Origin: a virus
Direction: 5' to 3' (one strand)
IMG/VR virus record: IMGVR_UViG_3300025168_000444
Coordinates: 1-29,198 of that record
Length of the DNA stretch: 29,198 nt
Part shown: positions 6,266 to 12,934 of the stretch, one piece after another
How the letters are laid out: every line of letters begins with the position of its first letter
How positions within the stretch are numbered: position 1 is the first letter of the stretch
Program-made: the position numbers and the translations under genes
Notes under the pieces: generated by a model
Databases searched by the model: none
What the model was told of the DNA's origin: nothing
What the model saw: the letters and a program-made list of their open reading frames with translations, nothing else

Positions 6266-8032
6266 TCAATCTTCATATATACCATGAGAAATATTAGATG
6301 AATGTGAAACCCCCTCATAGATATGTCTTGCTGTGTTGTATCTAAAAAATGCCTCGCCAATAGACCCATATAACCCTTGCTCTCTAATCTTTCTGGCAAT
6401 AACCCTAGTTTCATCAGCTTCAAAATCTCTGTGAACCACCAGACCTACATCACACATATTATTCCAATGCGCTGAACCAGAAATATCATACAGACTTGGT
6501 GGAGGATATGCGCCATCTGAGCCTCTTTGCATCTTGGCAGGGTGTGCCACCATCCACATTGCAACCTCATGGGTTCTGCAAAATTGCTTACATCTGCTCA
6601 CCAAATCGCGGATATGCTCATCTTCTCGCTTGTTTCCATCTCTTGTGGCATCAATCTCATTATATGGGTCAATGATTATACCCTTTACGCCATGCCTCAA
6701 ACAAGCTGCTCTAGCCTTAGCAAGCAGCCAATCAATCGTTGGCAGTGAATCCTCACTTTCAATAAAATGGAATCTGTTATCTAAGAACAGCATTGCCTCT
6801 GTAAGCTCTTCTTTGCTCATTCTGGGATTAGGACCACTATCAAATGGCTTGGCAACTACCTTTTCAGATAACCGCCTGATATGATTGGCTGTGCTATGTT
6901 CTGGTGAAAATATGGCAAATTTCCAGCCATGATTTTTGGCTAAATTGACCGAAAGCTGGTCTATGAAATTTGATTTACCATGATTGGGAATACCTGTAAC
7001 AATGGAAAATGTTGATGGCATTACTTTATAAATCTCATCTAATTCGGAAAAACCAGTTGAAATGGCTTTCTGGACATTGCCATCATATATATTGAAAACC
7101 TCTTTTTGATAATCTTTAACTGTGTATAATCCATCTATGGGGTGTGGAGCCGCCAATTCTATTATCTCCCTTAGAACTTCGGCTCCATGCTCCATTAAAC
7201 ATTCATTGGCATCTTTGCACTCAATATCGTGAAGATTAGGGTATTCAATAGTCCAACAACGGTCTTTGCCAAACCTGTGAATCAATTCAAGTTTCAATGC
7301 TTGCCCTGCTTCATCTGCATCAACGGCTACAATCACTTTTTCTGCTTCATCTAACCATTCACAGTTTTGTAACGCTTGAAACCTTTTATCATTATCGTCA
7401 AATTTTGCAGTCTTGGGTGCGCCATCTGGCAATGTAACTGCATATATAAAACCAGCTTCCCACATCGAAAGCACATCCATCTCGCCCTCAACAATGATAA
7501 CCTCTTTTCTTTTAGTGTGGCTCCAATGTTGCTTAACACCATCAATGTTGAATAACGTGCGTTCCGCGCCACTCTCTTGTCTGAATTTTTTATCTTTACT
7601 TCTATATTTGACGTTCACAAGAGCATTATCTTTGTAATACGGAAATGCGTAACAAGGCTCTTCACCATCTCCGAACCAACTGTTTGTTCGCGTGATATGA
7701 AACGCTCTTATTGTTTGCTCACTAATCCCGCGCCTTTTGAACCATTCAATCATTGGTTGGCTTGAATCGCCTTGCATTGGCAAAGCCTTTGGTCGCTTGT
7801 ATTCTACTGGCCTAACATACTGCCCATCTGGTTTATAATTAGCCCCAGCAACAGCCCCAGACCATTCACAATGGTGACATTTCCAAACTGCCCCGCCATC
7901 ATCTTCAACAGTCACAGACAAGCATTGGTCGGTCTTGTTTTTTCTTTTATGAGAACATTCTGGGCAAATTGTTTTATGGTCGCCCGATTTCCAGCTTCTA
8001 AGCTGTATACCCTTATCAATCAATTTTTCCAT
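6266..8032 (-). CDS. Primase-helicase (TOPRIM plus DnaB-like), T7 gp4/Twinkle type
   Basis: A replicative enzyme that synthesises primers and unwinds DNA at the fork, 588 residues. An N-terminal zinc-binding domain has CPEC (23-26) and CHHC (52-55). The TOPRIM primase core has VEGEMD (181-186) and VAVDADEAGQ (235-244). The hexameric RecA-like helicase has Walker A GIPNHGKSN (347-355), SPEHS, Walker B GIIIDPYNE (451-459) and MWMVAHPAK, with an R/K-rich end as in DnaB C-termini. All key residues seem present, so both activities are likely. It starts five bases before the stop of the replication initiator is cleared (GGGGTGACCAAATG), and its ribosome-binding site overlaps that stop. Confidence 0.93.
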   Translation of the reverse strand: MEKLIDKGIQLRSWKSGDHKTICPECSHKRKNKTDQCLSVTVEDDGGAVWKCHHCEWSGAVAGANYKPDGQYVRPVEYKRPKALPMQGDSSQPMIEWFKRRGISEQTIRAFHITRTNSWFGDGEEPCYAFPYYKDNALVNVKYRSKDKKFRQESGAERTLFNIDGVKQHWSHTKRKEVIIVEGEMDVLSMWEAGFIYAVTLPDGAPKTAKFDDNDKRFQALQNCEWLDEAEKVIVAVDADEAGQALKLELIHRFGKDRCWTIEYPNLHDIECKDANECLMEHGAEVLREIIELAAPHPIDGLYTVKDYQKEVFNIYDGNVQKAISTGFSELDEIYKVMPSTFSIVTGIPNHGKSNFIDQLSVNLAKNHGWKFAIFSPEHSTANHIRRLSEKVVAKPFDSGPNPRMSKEELTEAMLFLDNRFHFIESEDSLPTIDWLLAKARAACLRHGVKGIIIDPYNEIDATRDGNKREDEHIRDLVSRCKQFCRTHEVAMWMVAHPAKMQRGSDGAYPPPSLYDISGSAHWNNMCDVGLVVHRDFEADETRVIARKIREQGLYGSIGEAFFRYNTARHIYEGVSHSSNISHGIYED

Positions 8033-8036
8033 TTGG

Positions 8037-8663
8037 TCACCCCGCTAGTTGGTTCTTATTTTTATTTATAGATTGCTCTTCGTCTACTGTCTCCCATCTT
8101 CTTTGATTCAGCCATGTTGTGGCATGAGGGATAAATTTTTTATCTTTATCAACGGTTGTTCGTTTGAACTTACAGGTCTTCAGGAATAAATCTCTGGCAT
8201 CAATATCTTTATCTACAACCCTTTTCCATATTTCGTATGCCTTTGCCTTAGAACCATCGTTGCGCGGATATGCGTTCCACCATTCCAAGAACTCTGAGGC
8301 ATATTTGTCACCCCTCTTTGTATTATTAGGTTGTATATCTCTAATAGTATTGGGTGTATTATTTGTCACCCTCTGGGTGTCGATTCTGTCACCCCTAATC
8401 ATGCTCAAAATGAACCTATTGCTTGTCTGCTTTCCAGTATCGGTAAATCTTTTTTCAACAGATACCAAATCATCATCATAAAGTGATTTTATAGCCCTCA
8501 TTATAGAACGCTCATTGCACTCACATAATTTTGCAAGATGTTTATAACTTGGATATGTAGAATTATTCTCGTCTGAATAATTCGCAAGCATCAAAAGAAC
8601 TAATTTTGTAAGAGAATTTTTGCAGGACTGTTTTGCCGCCCAAGCCATAGCATCAAAGCTCAT
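8037..8663 (-). CDS. Replication initiation protein with winged HTH (lambda O-like)
   Basis: A 208-residue protein. The first ~75 residues form a winged helix: FDAMAWAAKQ, LTKLVLLMLANYSDENNST, YPSYKHLAKLCECNERSIMR, AIKSLYDDDLVSV. A polar linker rich in Asn/Thr follows, then a C-terminal block (EFLEWWNAYPRNDGSKAKAY, KFIPHATTWLNQRRWE) common in phage replication proteins. It likely binds the origin and loads the helicase encoded next. I chose ATG 8663 because it has GGAGG seven bases upstream; an in-frame start at 8729 has none and overlaps the divergent promoter. No strong promoter of its own is obvious in 8664-8764. Confidence 0.8.
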   Translation of the reverse strand: MSFDAMAWAAKQSCKNSLTKLVLLMLANYSDENNSTYPSYKHLAKLCECNERSIMRAIKSLYDDDLVSVEKRFTDTGKQTSNRFILSMIRGDRIDTQRVTNNTPNTIRDIQPNNTKRGDKYASEFLEWWNAYPRNDGSKAKAYEIWKRVVDKDIDARDLFLKTCKFKRTTVDKDKKFIPHATTWLNQRRWETVDEEQSINKNKNQLAG

Positions 8664-8728
8664 TAATACCTCCGTATGATTGGTCACCTGATTTAAAAGG
8701 TAATATATAAATGGATTTCTGTAAACCA

Positions 8729-8758
8729 TTGACCTTTTCTGGTTTCATTTATTAGAAT
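8729..8758 (+). promoter_or_regulatory. Promoter giving a probable leaderless mRNA
   Basis: TTGACC (8729-8734), 18-base spacer, TAGAAT (8753-8758). Only CAAAAA separates the -10 from the ATG at 8765, so transcription should start at or next to the start codon, and no Shine-Dalgarno is present. The promoter of the Cro-like gene at 12074-12103 has the same geometry. Confidence 0.6.
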
Positions 8759-8764
8759 CAAAAA

Positions 8765-9076
8765 ATGCTGTGTTGCCCAAAATGCCAATCTACAAACCTT
8801 AGATGCCACCAAAGCACCCCTAGAGATGCAGAGGGCGGAAAAACAAGAACAAGATACTGCATAGATTGCAAAGTTAAATTTAACACTATTGAAATGGTCT
8901 TTGTTATACCGCCAAAACCAAAGAAAGAATTGGCTGAAAAGGAAAAACCAAAAACCGTTTCTCGCAATGGCAAAAGGATACTAAGACCAAGAAAACCTAT
9001 GCCAAGTATAGAAATAGAACCAGATTTTGATGACCTGACAGACGAAGAGCTAGAGGCACATATTTTTTCTAATTAA
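8765..9076 (+). CDS. Zinc-ribbon protein, NrdR N-terminal/Ogr-like, probable transcription regulator
   Basis: A 103-residue protein whose first 45 residues are a zinc ribbon: C4-P-K-C7 and C32-I-D-C35, with basic residues KTRTRYC and KFNTIEM. This is the form of the NrdR zinc finger and of small phage activators such as Ogr/Delta. The NrdR ATP-cone is absent. The rest is a proline/lysine-rich linker and an acidic tail (DFDDLTDEELEAHIFSN). It probably binds DNA or RNA polymerase. It is the first plus-strand gene after the divergent replication region and seems to be made from a leaderless transcript, which suits an early regulator. The function is inferred from the ribbon only. Confidence 0.7.
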   Translation: MLCCPKCQSTNLRCHQSTPRDAEGGKTRTRYCIDCKVKFNTIEMVFVIPPKPKKELAEKEKPKTVSRNGKRILRPRKPMPSIEIEPDFDDLTDEELEAHIFSN

Positions 9077-9101
9077 AAATGATATTTTTTTACATATATT
9101 G

Positions 9102-9129
9102 TTGACATATGAAAACATTATGGTAATAT
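9102..9129 (+). promoter_or_regulatory. Sigma70-like promoter, plus strand
   Basis: TTGACA (9102-9107), 16-base spacer starting TATGAAAACA, then TAATAT (9124-9129). An AT-rich stretch upstream (ATATTTTTTTA) and the whole core recur almost exactly at 17030-17079. It drives the small-gene operon starting at 9165. Confidence 0.75.
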
Positions 9130-9164
9130 GTATATATTGATTGAACCAAACCACGGAGACTAAA

Positions 9165-9335
9165 ATGAATATTCAAATCGGAAATGTAATCAGGGTTAAA
9201 AATACCATCGGCAAAGTGGTCGAAATTAACCGCAAAAATGAAATCAACAAGTGGAAACATGACCAGATTGTAATTAGCGTCCGCAATAAAAAACCAAGGG
9301 TTGTAAATCCTAATCAAATTCAAATCATCAGATAA
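9165..9335 (+). CDS. Small hypothetical protein
   Basis: A 56-residue basic, beta-rich protein (IQIGNVIRVKNTIGKVVEI, QIVISVRNKKPRVVNP), suggestive of a small SH3/OB-like barrel but not recognised. I chose ATG 9165 over an upstream TTG at 9141 because the leader ACCACGGAGAC (9150-9160) ends four bases before it. That leader is an exact 11-base match to the complement of the putative small RNA. Confidence 0.7.
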   Translation: MNIQIGNVIRVKNTIGKVVEINRKNEINKWKHDQIVISVRNKKPRVVNPNQIQIIR

Positions 9336-9349
9336 CCACGGAGACCAAA

Positions 9350-9625
9350 ATGACCGATTTTATTAGAGCCGCAACTACCGAAGATATGGCACAAGCATAC
9401 AGCGACACCTTCAAAGATGTTCACGGATGCAGACCTCGCCATACAGAAGGCTGGGCTTTTGAAGATTACGCATCTGCCATTCAGGGTTTGCAAATAACCC
9501 TTGAGGAAGATTTAAGGCAAGAGAAGGCCGACAAACTAGCCGCCATTAATGCAACACTTGCGGTTGGCGCACCTGACTTTGAAGCAGCACAGCGTTGGCT
9601 TGAGCAAGCTTGGGAGTATGTATAA
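9350..9625 (+). CDS. Small hypothetical protein with KDVHGCRPR motif
   Basis: A 91-residue acidic, helical protein. The segment AYSDTFKDVHGCRPRH is of a kind I recall from small early proteins of marine phages; no function is known to me. The leader ACCACGGAGAC (9335-9345) sits five bases before the ATG and overlaps the stop of the previous gene; it matches the putative small RNA over 11 bases. The last codon abuts the next gene as TAATG. Confidence 0.75.
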   Translation: MTDFIRAATTEDMAQAYSDTFKDVHGCRPRHTEGWAFEDYASAIQGLQITLEEDLRQEKADKLAAINATLAVGAPDFEAAQRWLEQAWEYV

Positions 9626-9969
9626 TGGACATTACCGTAAACATCGAAAAGGTTGACACCAAAAAATTTCAAATCAATGTCACGATTGATGAGGCAGACC
9701 TTAAGGCATGGGCAACTGATTATGTTTCAGACCAAGAACATGATTTCAAAATTGCAGATGGCCTCAAGGTCTGGAATGTATATGACGAATACGACAACGT
9801 AACCACTCAAATTGATGAATCTGGAGAAAATTGGCATCATGAATATGTTCGAGAATATTTGAATGACCAAGATGCGGATAAGCTGATGTTAGATAACTGC
9901 CATGATTTCACCCAATATGAACTCATAAATGAAGAATCTTCAATCATTGGGTTTGAAGGGGATTTATAA
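9625..9969 (+). CDS. Hypothetical acidic protein
   Basis: A 114-residue, strongly acidic protein (DEYDNVTTQIDESGENW, YLNDQDADKLMLDN) with a beta-rich start (DITVNIEKVDTKKFQINVTI). Not recognised. High acidity and small size are common in phage proteins that mimic DNA or inhibit host enzymes, but nothing here proves it. ATG 9625 is joined to the preceding stop as TAATG with GGGAG upstream; a frame extension to TTG 9610 is less likely. Confidence 0.7.
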   Translation: MDITVNIEKVDTKKFQINVTIDEADLKAWATDYVSDQEHDFKIADGLKVWNVYDEYDNVTTQIDESGENWHHEYVREYLNDQDADKLMLDNCHDFTQYELINEESSIIGFEGDL

Positions 9970-10424
9970 TGAATACGGCACTTAATAACCATAAGGGTAA
10001 ATGGTTTGAAATTGTAAATCGGAAAAAGGTTTATCAGAACAGGTGTTTATGCTGTAATAAAACTCACGCTGAATTGAAAAAAGACTTCAGGAAATTTACA
10101 AAAAATAGAATAGAGCTAGACCTCGCCTCAAAAACACGAACAATGATACTTCATGGGTTCAAAGACCATATTGGCACTGAAAACCAAGGAAGTCATTATT
10201 GGTATACTTGGCATGGCGACCCATGTAGATGCTGTGGTGGCGCGCCTCAAACTATAGGCGAATTGTTCTTGGCTGTATATTCTGAAGGTCAATGGTACTG
10301 CAATAAATGTTATGCTGAAAACCCAAAAGATAATTCTGGAAAATGGATTTTTGCACCAATCGGGCAACGCAAATATTTGCCAGATGATGATGAAGAACAG
10401 ACCGCCAACTCCGTGGTAAGATAA
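9969..10424 (+). CDS. Hypothetical zinc-binding protein
   Basis: A 151-residue protein with three Cys pairs: NRCLCCNKTH, GDPCRCCGGAP and WYCNKCYAEN. This suggests one or two structural zinc sites. The middle is basic (ELKKDFRKFTKNRIELDLASK). Not assigned to a family. It is the last gene of the operon from 9102, joined to the previous gene as TAATG, and followed by a terminator. Confidence 0.75.
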   Translation: MNTALNNHKGKWFEIVNRKKVYQNRCLCCNKTHAELKKDFRKFTKNRIELDLASKTRTMILHGFKDHIGTENQGSHYWYTWHGDPCRCCGGAPQTIGELFLAVYSEGQWYCNKCYAENPKDNSGKWIFAPIGQRKYLPDDDEEQTANSVVR

Positions 10425-10429
10425 GGCGG

Positions 10430-10618
10430 TTAGAATCGGGGAGGCTTTGCGGCTTCTCCGATTTCTTTATGTTCTGAGCAATACCATGTTTTCGCAAAAT
10501 CAAAAGAATAACAAGCTAGATGTGAACCGCAAACCTTACACTCATGGTTTTGATGCACCTTTGCTGTCTGCTTTTCGTACCTCGGCACTGGCTTTTTTCT
10601 GTTTTTCCATCTGCTCAT
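10430..10618 (-). CDS. Small zinc-ribbon-like protein
   Basis: A 62-residue frame. A basic start is followed by HECKVCGSHLACYSF and TWYCSEH, giving C-x2-C and C-x2-H pairs suitable for one zinc ion. Its first half overlaps the end of the small gene at 10542-10706 in another frame. Its C-terminus (KEIGEAAKPPRF) is encoded by the opposing operon's terminator hairpin. No clear ribosome-binding site precedes ATG 10618; coupling to the upstream gene is possible, and a GTG 60 bases in is an alternative start. Moderate support. Confidence 0.5.
   Translation of the reverse strand: MSRWKNRKKPVPRYEKQTAKVHQNHECKVCGSHLACYSFDFAKTWYCSEHKEIGEAAKPPRF
10434..10470 (+). terminator. Intrinsic terminator of the 9.1-10.4 kb operon
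   Basis: A 12-bp stem (AATCGGGGAGGC, loop TTTGCG, GCTTCTCCGATT) with two G-U pairs in the plus-strand RNA, followed by a T-rich tail. On the minus strand the two G-U pairs would be mismatches, so it acts on plus-strand transcripts. It overlaps the end of a convergent small gene. Confidence 0.65.
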
Positions 10619-10706
10619 ATTCAGATTGTACCAAAACCTTCATCGCAGATATACGAGATTTGAACTGCGCGACCAATGCTTGCCATTCTTTATGACTGCG
10701 TTCCAT
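10542..10706 (-). CDS. Small charged helical protein
   Basis: A 54-residue frame from ATG 10706 to TGA 10542: highly charged, predicted helical (SHKEWQALVAQFKSRISAMK, QSEYEQMEKQKKASAEVRK). The start lies inside the last codons of the EF-hand gene (17-base overlap), so it would be coupled. The heptad-like composition and lack of rare residues make it look coding. Function unknown. Confidence 0.55.
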   Translation of the reverse strand: MERSHKEWQALVAQFKSRISAMKVLVQSEYEQMEKQKKASAEVRKADSKGASKP

Positions 10707-11028
10707 TTTCTTTTATTCTTGTGAAGGCTGTAGCCCCCATGAACGCGGCCACAATGCCCATGTTGGCAACGACATAGGTTGATAGCAATGATGTGACCAA
10801 TGGCACTCTCTGGTCTCCTATCAGCGGAGAAACCACCAATGCAATACTGACCGCGCTAGAGATTACGCTTACCCAACAGATTAGTCGTTGCTGGTCTTGC
10901 ATCTTGTCCGCGTTCTCCAGCTTAATCATTCTTTCTTCTCTGGCGATTTCTTCATCAGTCACGATGCCATCTCCATCAAGGTCATGCTGTTCATATCTTG
11001 AACCGCTTTGTAATTTTTTCTGTTTCAT
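10690..11028 (-). CDS. EF-hand membrane protein
   Basis: A 112-residue protein. Near the N-terminus is a canonical calcium-binding loop, DLDGDGIVTDEE, followed by a charged helix and two hydrophobic segments (LICWVSVISSAVSIALVV and YVVANMGIVAAFMGATAF) separated by a short loop. I recall similar EF-hand/two-segment proteins in marine phages, where their role is unknown. ATG 11028 overlaps the previous stop as ATGA; a longer in-frame reading to 11100 is a shadow of that gene. Confidence 0.75.
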   Translation of the reverse strand: MKQKKLQSGSRYEQHDLDGDGIVTDEEIAREERMIKLENADKMQDQQRLICWVSVISSAVSIALVVSPLIGDQRVPLVTSLLSTYVVANMGIVAAFMGATAFTRIKENGTQS

Positions 11029-11510
11029 TTTACAATCACCGTAAACATTCCAACGAATAAACCTACTGCTAAAACCAATACAACGCCCGCCATAAGCCAC
11101 TGTTTTAAGTTTTCTTCAAATTCTCTATCTTCTTTTAACTTTTTACGTTTGGCAGCGGCGACAGCTTCTTTTGCTTCTTGGATACGTTTGGCACGTTCAG
11201 CGATAATGCCAGCCCATGTGCCATGACCAAAGCGCATATCAACCATGGTCGCTACTTCTTGCAGATTCTCAGCTGCAATTTTTGCATCAATCATTTCTTT
11301 TGCGACTGTATCAACGCCAAACTGGTCACCTAGCCCAACTCCGCCAGATTTTTTGTTTCTAGCTTGCTGAACTTGTTTCTCGCCAGCAAATAGGTCATCA
11401 ATCGAACCCGCAATGTCACGGATGTCGTTTGCTGTTTGAATATTTGATTTTATGAACTCCACTGATTTTTGAACCAGTGCAATGCCTGTAAGCACTTCAG
11501 CAACGACCAT
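11025..11510 (-). CDS. Single-pass membrane protein with conserved RFGHGTW segment
   Basis: A 161-residue protein. A helical N-terminus contains VQKSVEFIKSNIQTANDI and SIDDLFAGEKQVQQA. A MVDMRFGHGTWAGIIAERAK block, recalled from marine phage proteins, is followed by a lysine/alanine-rich coiled-coil-like region and a C-terminal membrane anchor (WLMAGVVLVLAVGLFVGMFT). Function unknown; virion or membrane roles are both possible. It is the first gene after an extended -10 promoter and is coupled to the EF-hand gene by ATGA. Confidence 0.75.
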   Translation of the reverse strand: MVVAEVLTGIALVQKSVEFIKSNIQTANDIRDIAGSIDDLFAGEKQVQQARNKKSGGVGLGDQFGVDTVAKEMIDAKIAAENLQEVATMVDMRFGHGTWAGIIAERAKRIQEAKEAVAAAKRKKLKEDREFEENLKQWLMAGVVLVLAVGLFVGMFTVIVK

Positions 11511-11565
11511 CAGATTACCTTTTTTGATAACCCTGATGGGTTGGTGTGTGTCTTTTGACTAACTC

Positions 11566-11594
11566 ATTATATCAGTAAAGCTCTGTAATGACTA
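11566..11594 (-). promoter_or_regulatory. Candidate extended -10 promoter, minus strand
   Basis: TGA-TATAAT with a perfect -10 at 11571-11566 and a TG dinucleotide one base upstream. The -35 candidate TAGTCA (11594-11589) is poor with a 17-base spacer, as expected for an extended -10 promoter. It overlaps the end of the DUF1064 gene and points to the membrane-protein genes. Confidence 0.45.
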
Positions 11595-11916
11595 CAGGCG
11601 GGTCATATGTCTCAAGTATCTTTTTCTTTATTTTATAAACAGGCGTTCTGGTGGCAATGCTTTTCACATCTTCAAGGACTTCTTTTCCGTTAAGTGAATA
11701 TGAGAAGTCACCAACATAATGACCAATCTTTATGCCATTAACCATTAATGGGATTCTGGGCTGCAATCTAAGATTGTCAATTTTACCCTGCGATTCTAGC
11801 AAAGCCAGTATCTTGTAACGCTCGGCTTCTTTTTTAGAATGAAACGTGATTCCATCAACGACAGTTTTAATCGCTCCGTATTTGTTTTTGGAAATCGTTT
11901 GCCGTGACCGCGCCAT
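11572..11916 (-). CDS. DUF1064 family PD-(D/E)XK endonuclease
   Basis: A 114-residue protein with the family pattern: NKYGAIKTVVDGITFHSKKE (E30 in the first helix), LRLQPRIPLMVN, HYVGDFSY (D70) and LEDVKS (D83-x-K85). These form the PD-(D/E)XK metal site expected for a small phage nuclease, possibly a Holliday-junction or replication/recombination nuclease. The N-terminus overlaps the end of the Cro-like gene by 50 bases in a different frame. The overlap must be real if both are coding, because the conserved NKYGA block starts only 11 residues after the ATG. Confidence 0.85.
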   Translation of the reverse strand: MARSRQTISKNKYGAIKTVVDGITFHSKKEAERYKILALLESQGKIDNLRLQPRIPLMVNGIKIGHYVGDFSYSLNGKEVLEDVKSIATRTPVYKIKKKILETYDPPVVITELY

Positions 11917-12067
11917 GTGTCTCTCGCTCTATATTATAAATGTGCAATGGCCTTGGGAACCTGTCACCAGACATCCACTTAACAACCCCGCCATAAGAGC
12001 AACCAATTTGGTTTGCAAAATCTTTTGCCTTGATATTTTTTATTTTCAAGTAATCTCTTAATAACAT
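11867..12067 (-). CDS. Cro-like HTH repressor
   Basis: A 66-residue protein reading as a lambda Cro/P22-type HTH: LLRDYLKIKNIKAKDFANQI, GCSYGGVVKWMSGDRFPRP (recognition helix region), then HIYNIERETHGAVTANDF, which is the typical Cro ending. It probably binds the divergent control region just upstream (12068-12174) and regulates itself and the recombination operon. There is no Shine-Dalgarno; the -10 lies six bases before the ATG, so the mRNA is probably leaderless, as for lambda cI from PRM. The last 50 bases also encode the start of the DUF1064 nuclease. Confidence 0.85.
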   Translation of the reverse strand: MLLRDYLKIKNIKAKDFANQIGCSYGGVVKWMSGDRFPRPLHIYNIERETHGAVTANDFQKQIRSD

Positions 12068-12073
12068 TATTTT

Positions 12074-12103
12074 AATTTACCAGTAATACAATTTTTAGTC
12101 CAA
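12074..12103 (-). promoter_or_regulatory. Promoter of the Cro-like gene (leaderless transcript)
   Basis: TTGGAC (12103-12098), 18-base spacer, TAAATT (12079-12074), then six bases to the ATG at 12067. Spacer and distance to the ATG are identical to the promoter of the zinc-ribbon gene at 8729-8758. The -35 abuts the palindrome CCCAAATTGGG. Confidence 0.5.
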
Positions 12104-12104
12104 T

Positions 12105-12159
12105 CCCAAATTGGGGTTTACTTTATAGGTTATTTGATTACTATAACATTCTATAAACC
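12105..12159. promoter_or_regulatory. Candidate operator region between Cro-like gene and recombination operon
   Basis: Two dyads lie in the divergent gap. CCCAAATTGGG (12105-12115) is an 11-base palindrome next to the minus-strand -35. A nested inverted repeat has outer arms GGTTTA (12115-12120) and TAAACC (12154-12159) and inner arms GTTAT (12129-12133) and ATAAC (12143-12147). Plus-strand -10-like hexamers TATAAC (12142) and TATAAA (12152) fall inside, so a bound repressor would block the operon at 12175. The exact plus-strand promoter is unclear. Confidence 0.5.
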
Positions 12160-12174
12160 ACTTTAGAGGCGACC

Positions 12175-12933
12175 ATGAATCATTTTGAAAAACACGGATT
12201 GATGCATTTAAGCCCATCAACAATTAACCAATGGATAGCTGAGCCAGCATTATGCTTGCTAAAAATAGCTGGAATAACTGATGGTGAGGCTGGCGCGGCA
12301 GCATGGAGAGGCACAAGCGCGGATAGGGCATTGGCAAAGGTTGCCAGCAATAGCGACGTATCAGATGAAGCTCTTGTGAATATGGCAAACAAGATTTTTG
12401 ACGAGCAATATAAAAATGCACAAAATCATCACGACACAGAAAAAGTTCAAAAAGAACGAGACGAATTAACAAAATATATCACAGTCGGTGCCAAATTTTA
12501 CAGGTCGCTTGGCGAAAAGCCTGTATCTGAACAGGGCAAAGTTACGACAATGCTTCCTGATATTAAGATACCTTTTATTGGTTATTATGACCTTCTTTAT
12601 AAAGATAAGGTTCGTGATACCAAAACAGTGGGTCGGATGACATCATCTGTAACCCAAGCCCATAATCGTCAAGCAAGTCTATATGGCTACGTTTTACAAA
12701 AAGAGCCTTGGCTTGATTATGTGGGCAAGAAAGAAGTACGCGCCTTCAAGGTTGATGACGTGCCATATTACATCAGGCAGATGCAATTAGCCGCCCTTTC
12801 TCTTGAGCGTGTGCTTTCTTATAGCGATGACATATTTGAATGTTGTCAATTAGTATTCCCTGACTTTGATAATTATCGCTGGGGAGAAGTGACCAAGGCG
12901 GCCGCCAAAGACATCTGGAAAATGGAGAGATAA
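12175..12933 (+). CDS. PD-(D/E)XK exonuclease, RecB/Cas4-like
   Basis: A 252-residue nuclease. LSPSTINQWIAEPALCLLKI and AWRGTSADRAL near the start match the PDDEXK_1/RecB-Cas4 layout. The catalytic part is FIGYYDLLYKDKVRDTKT (D139, D148-x-K150), followed by the QAHNRQASLYGY helix. Paired with the ERF protein next, it forms a classic phage recombination module: the nuclease resects ends and the annealing protein pairs strands. Its four cysteines are scattered, so an iron-sulfur cluster like Cas4 is not evident. The leader AGGCGACCA runs into the ATG and matches the putative small RNA. Confidence 0.85.
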   Translation: MNHFEKHGLMHLSPSTINQWIAEPALCLLKIAGITDGEAGAAAWRGTSADRALAKVASNSDVSDEALVNMANKIFDEQYKNAQNHHDTEKVQKERDELTKYITVGAKFYRSLGEKPVSEQGKVTTMLPDIKIPFIGYYDLLYKDKVRDTKTVGRMTSSVTQAHNRQASLYGYVLQKEPWLDYVGKKEVRAFKVDDVPYYIRQMQLAALSLERVLSYSDDIFECCQLVFPDFDNYRWGEVTKAAAKDIWKMER

Positions 12934-12934
12934 A

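Noticed and set aside
9090-9323. Minus-strand 77-residue frame opposite the small gene at 9165
   Set aside because: It is a shadow of the plus-strand gene and covers the promoter at 9102.
11533-11546. Small hairpin AACCC-TGAT-GGGTT upstream of the membrane-protein gene
   Set aside because: Only five pairs and no T-tract in either direction, so not called as a terminator.
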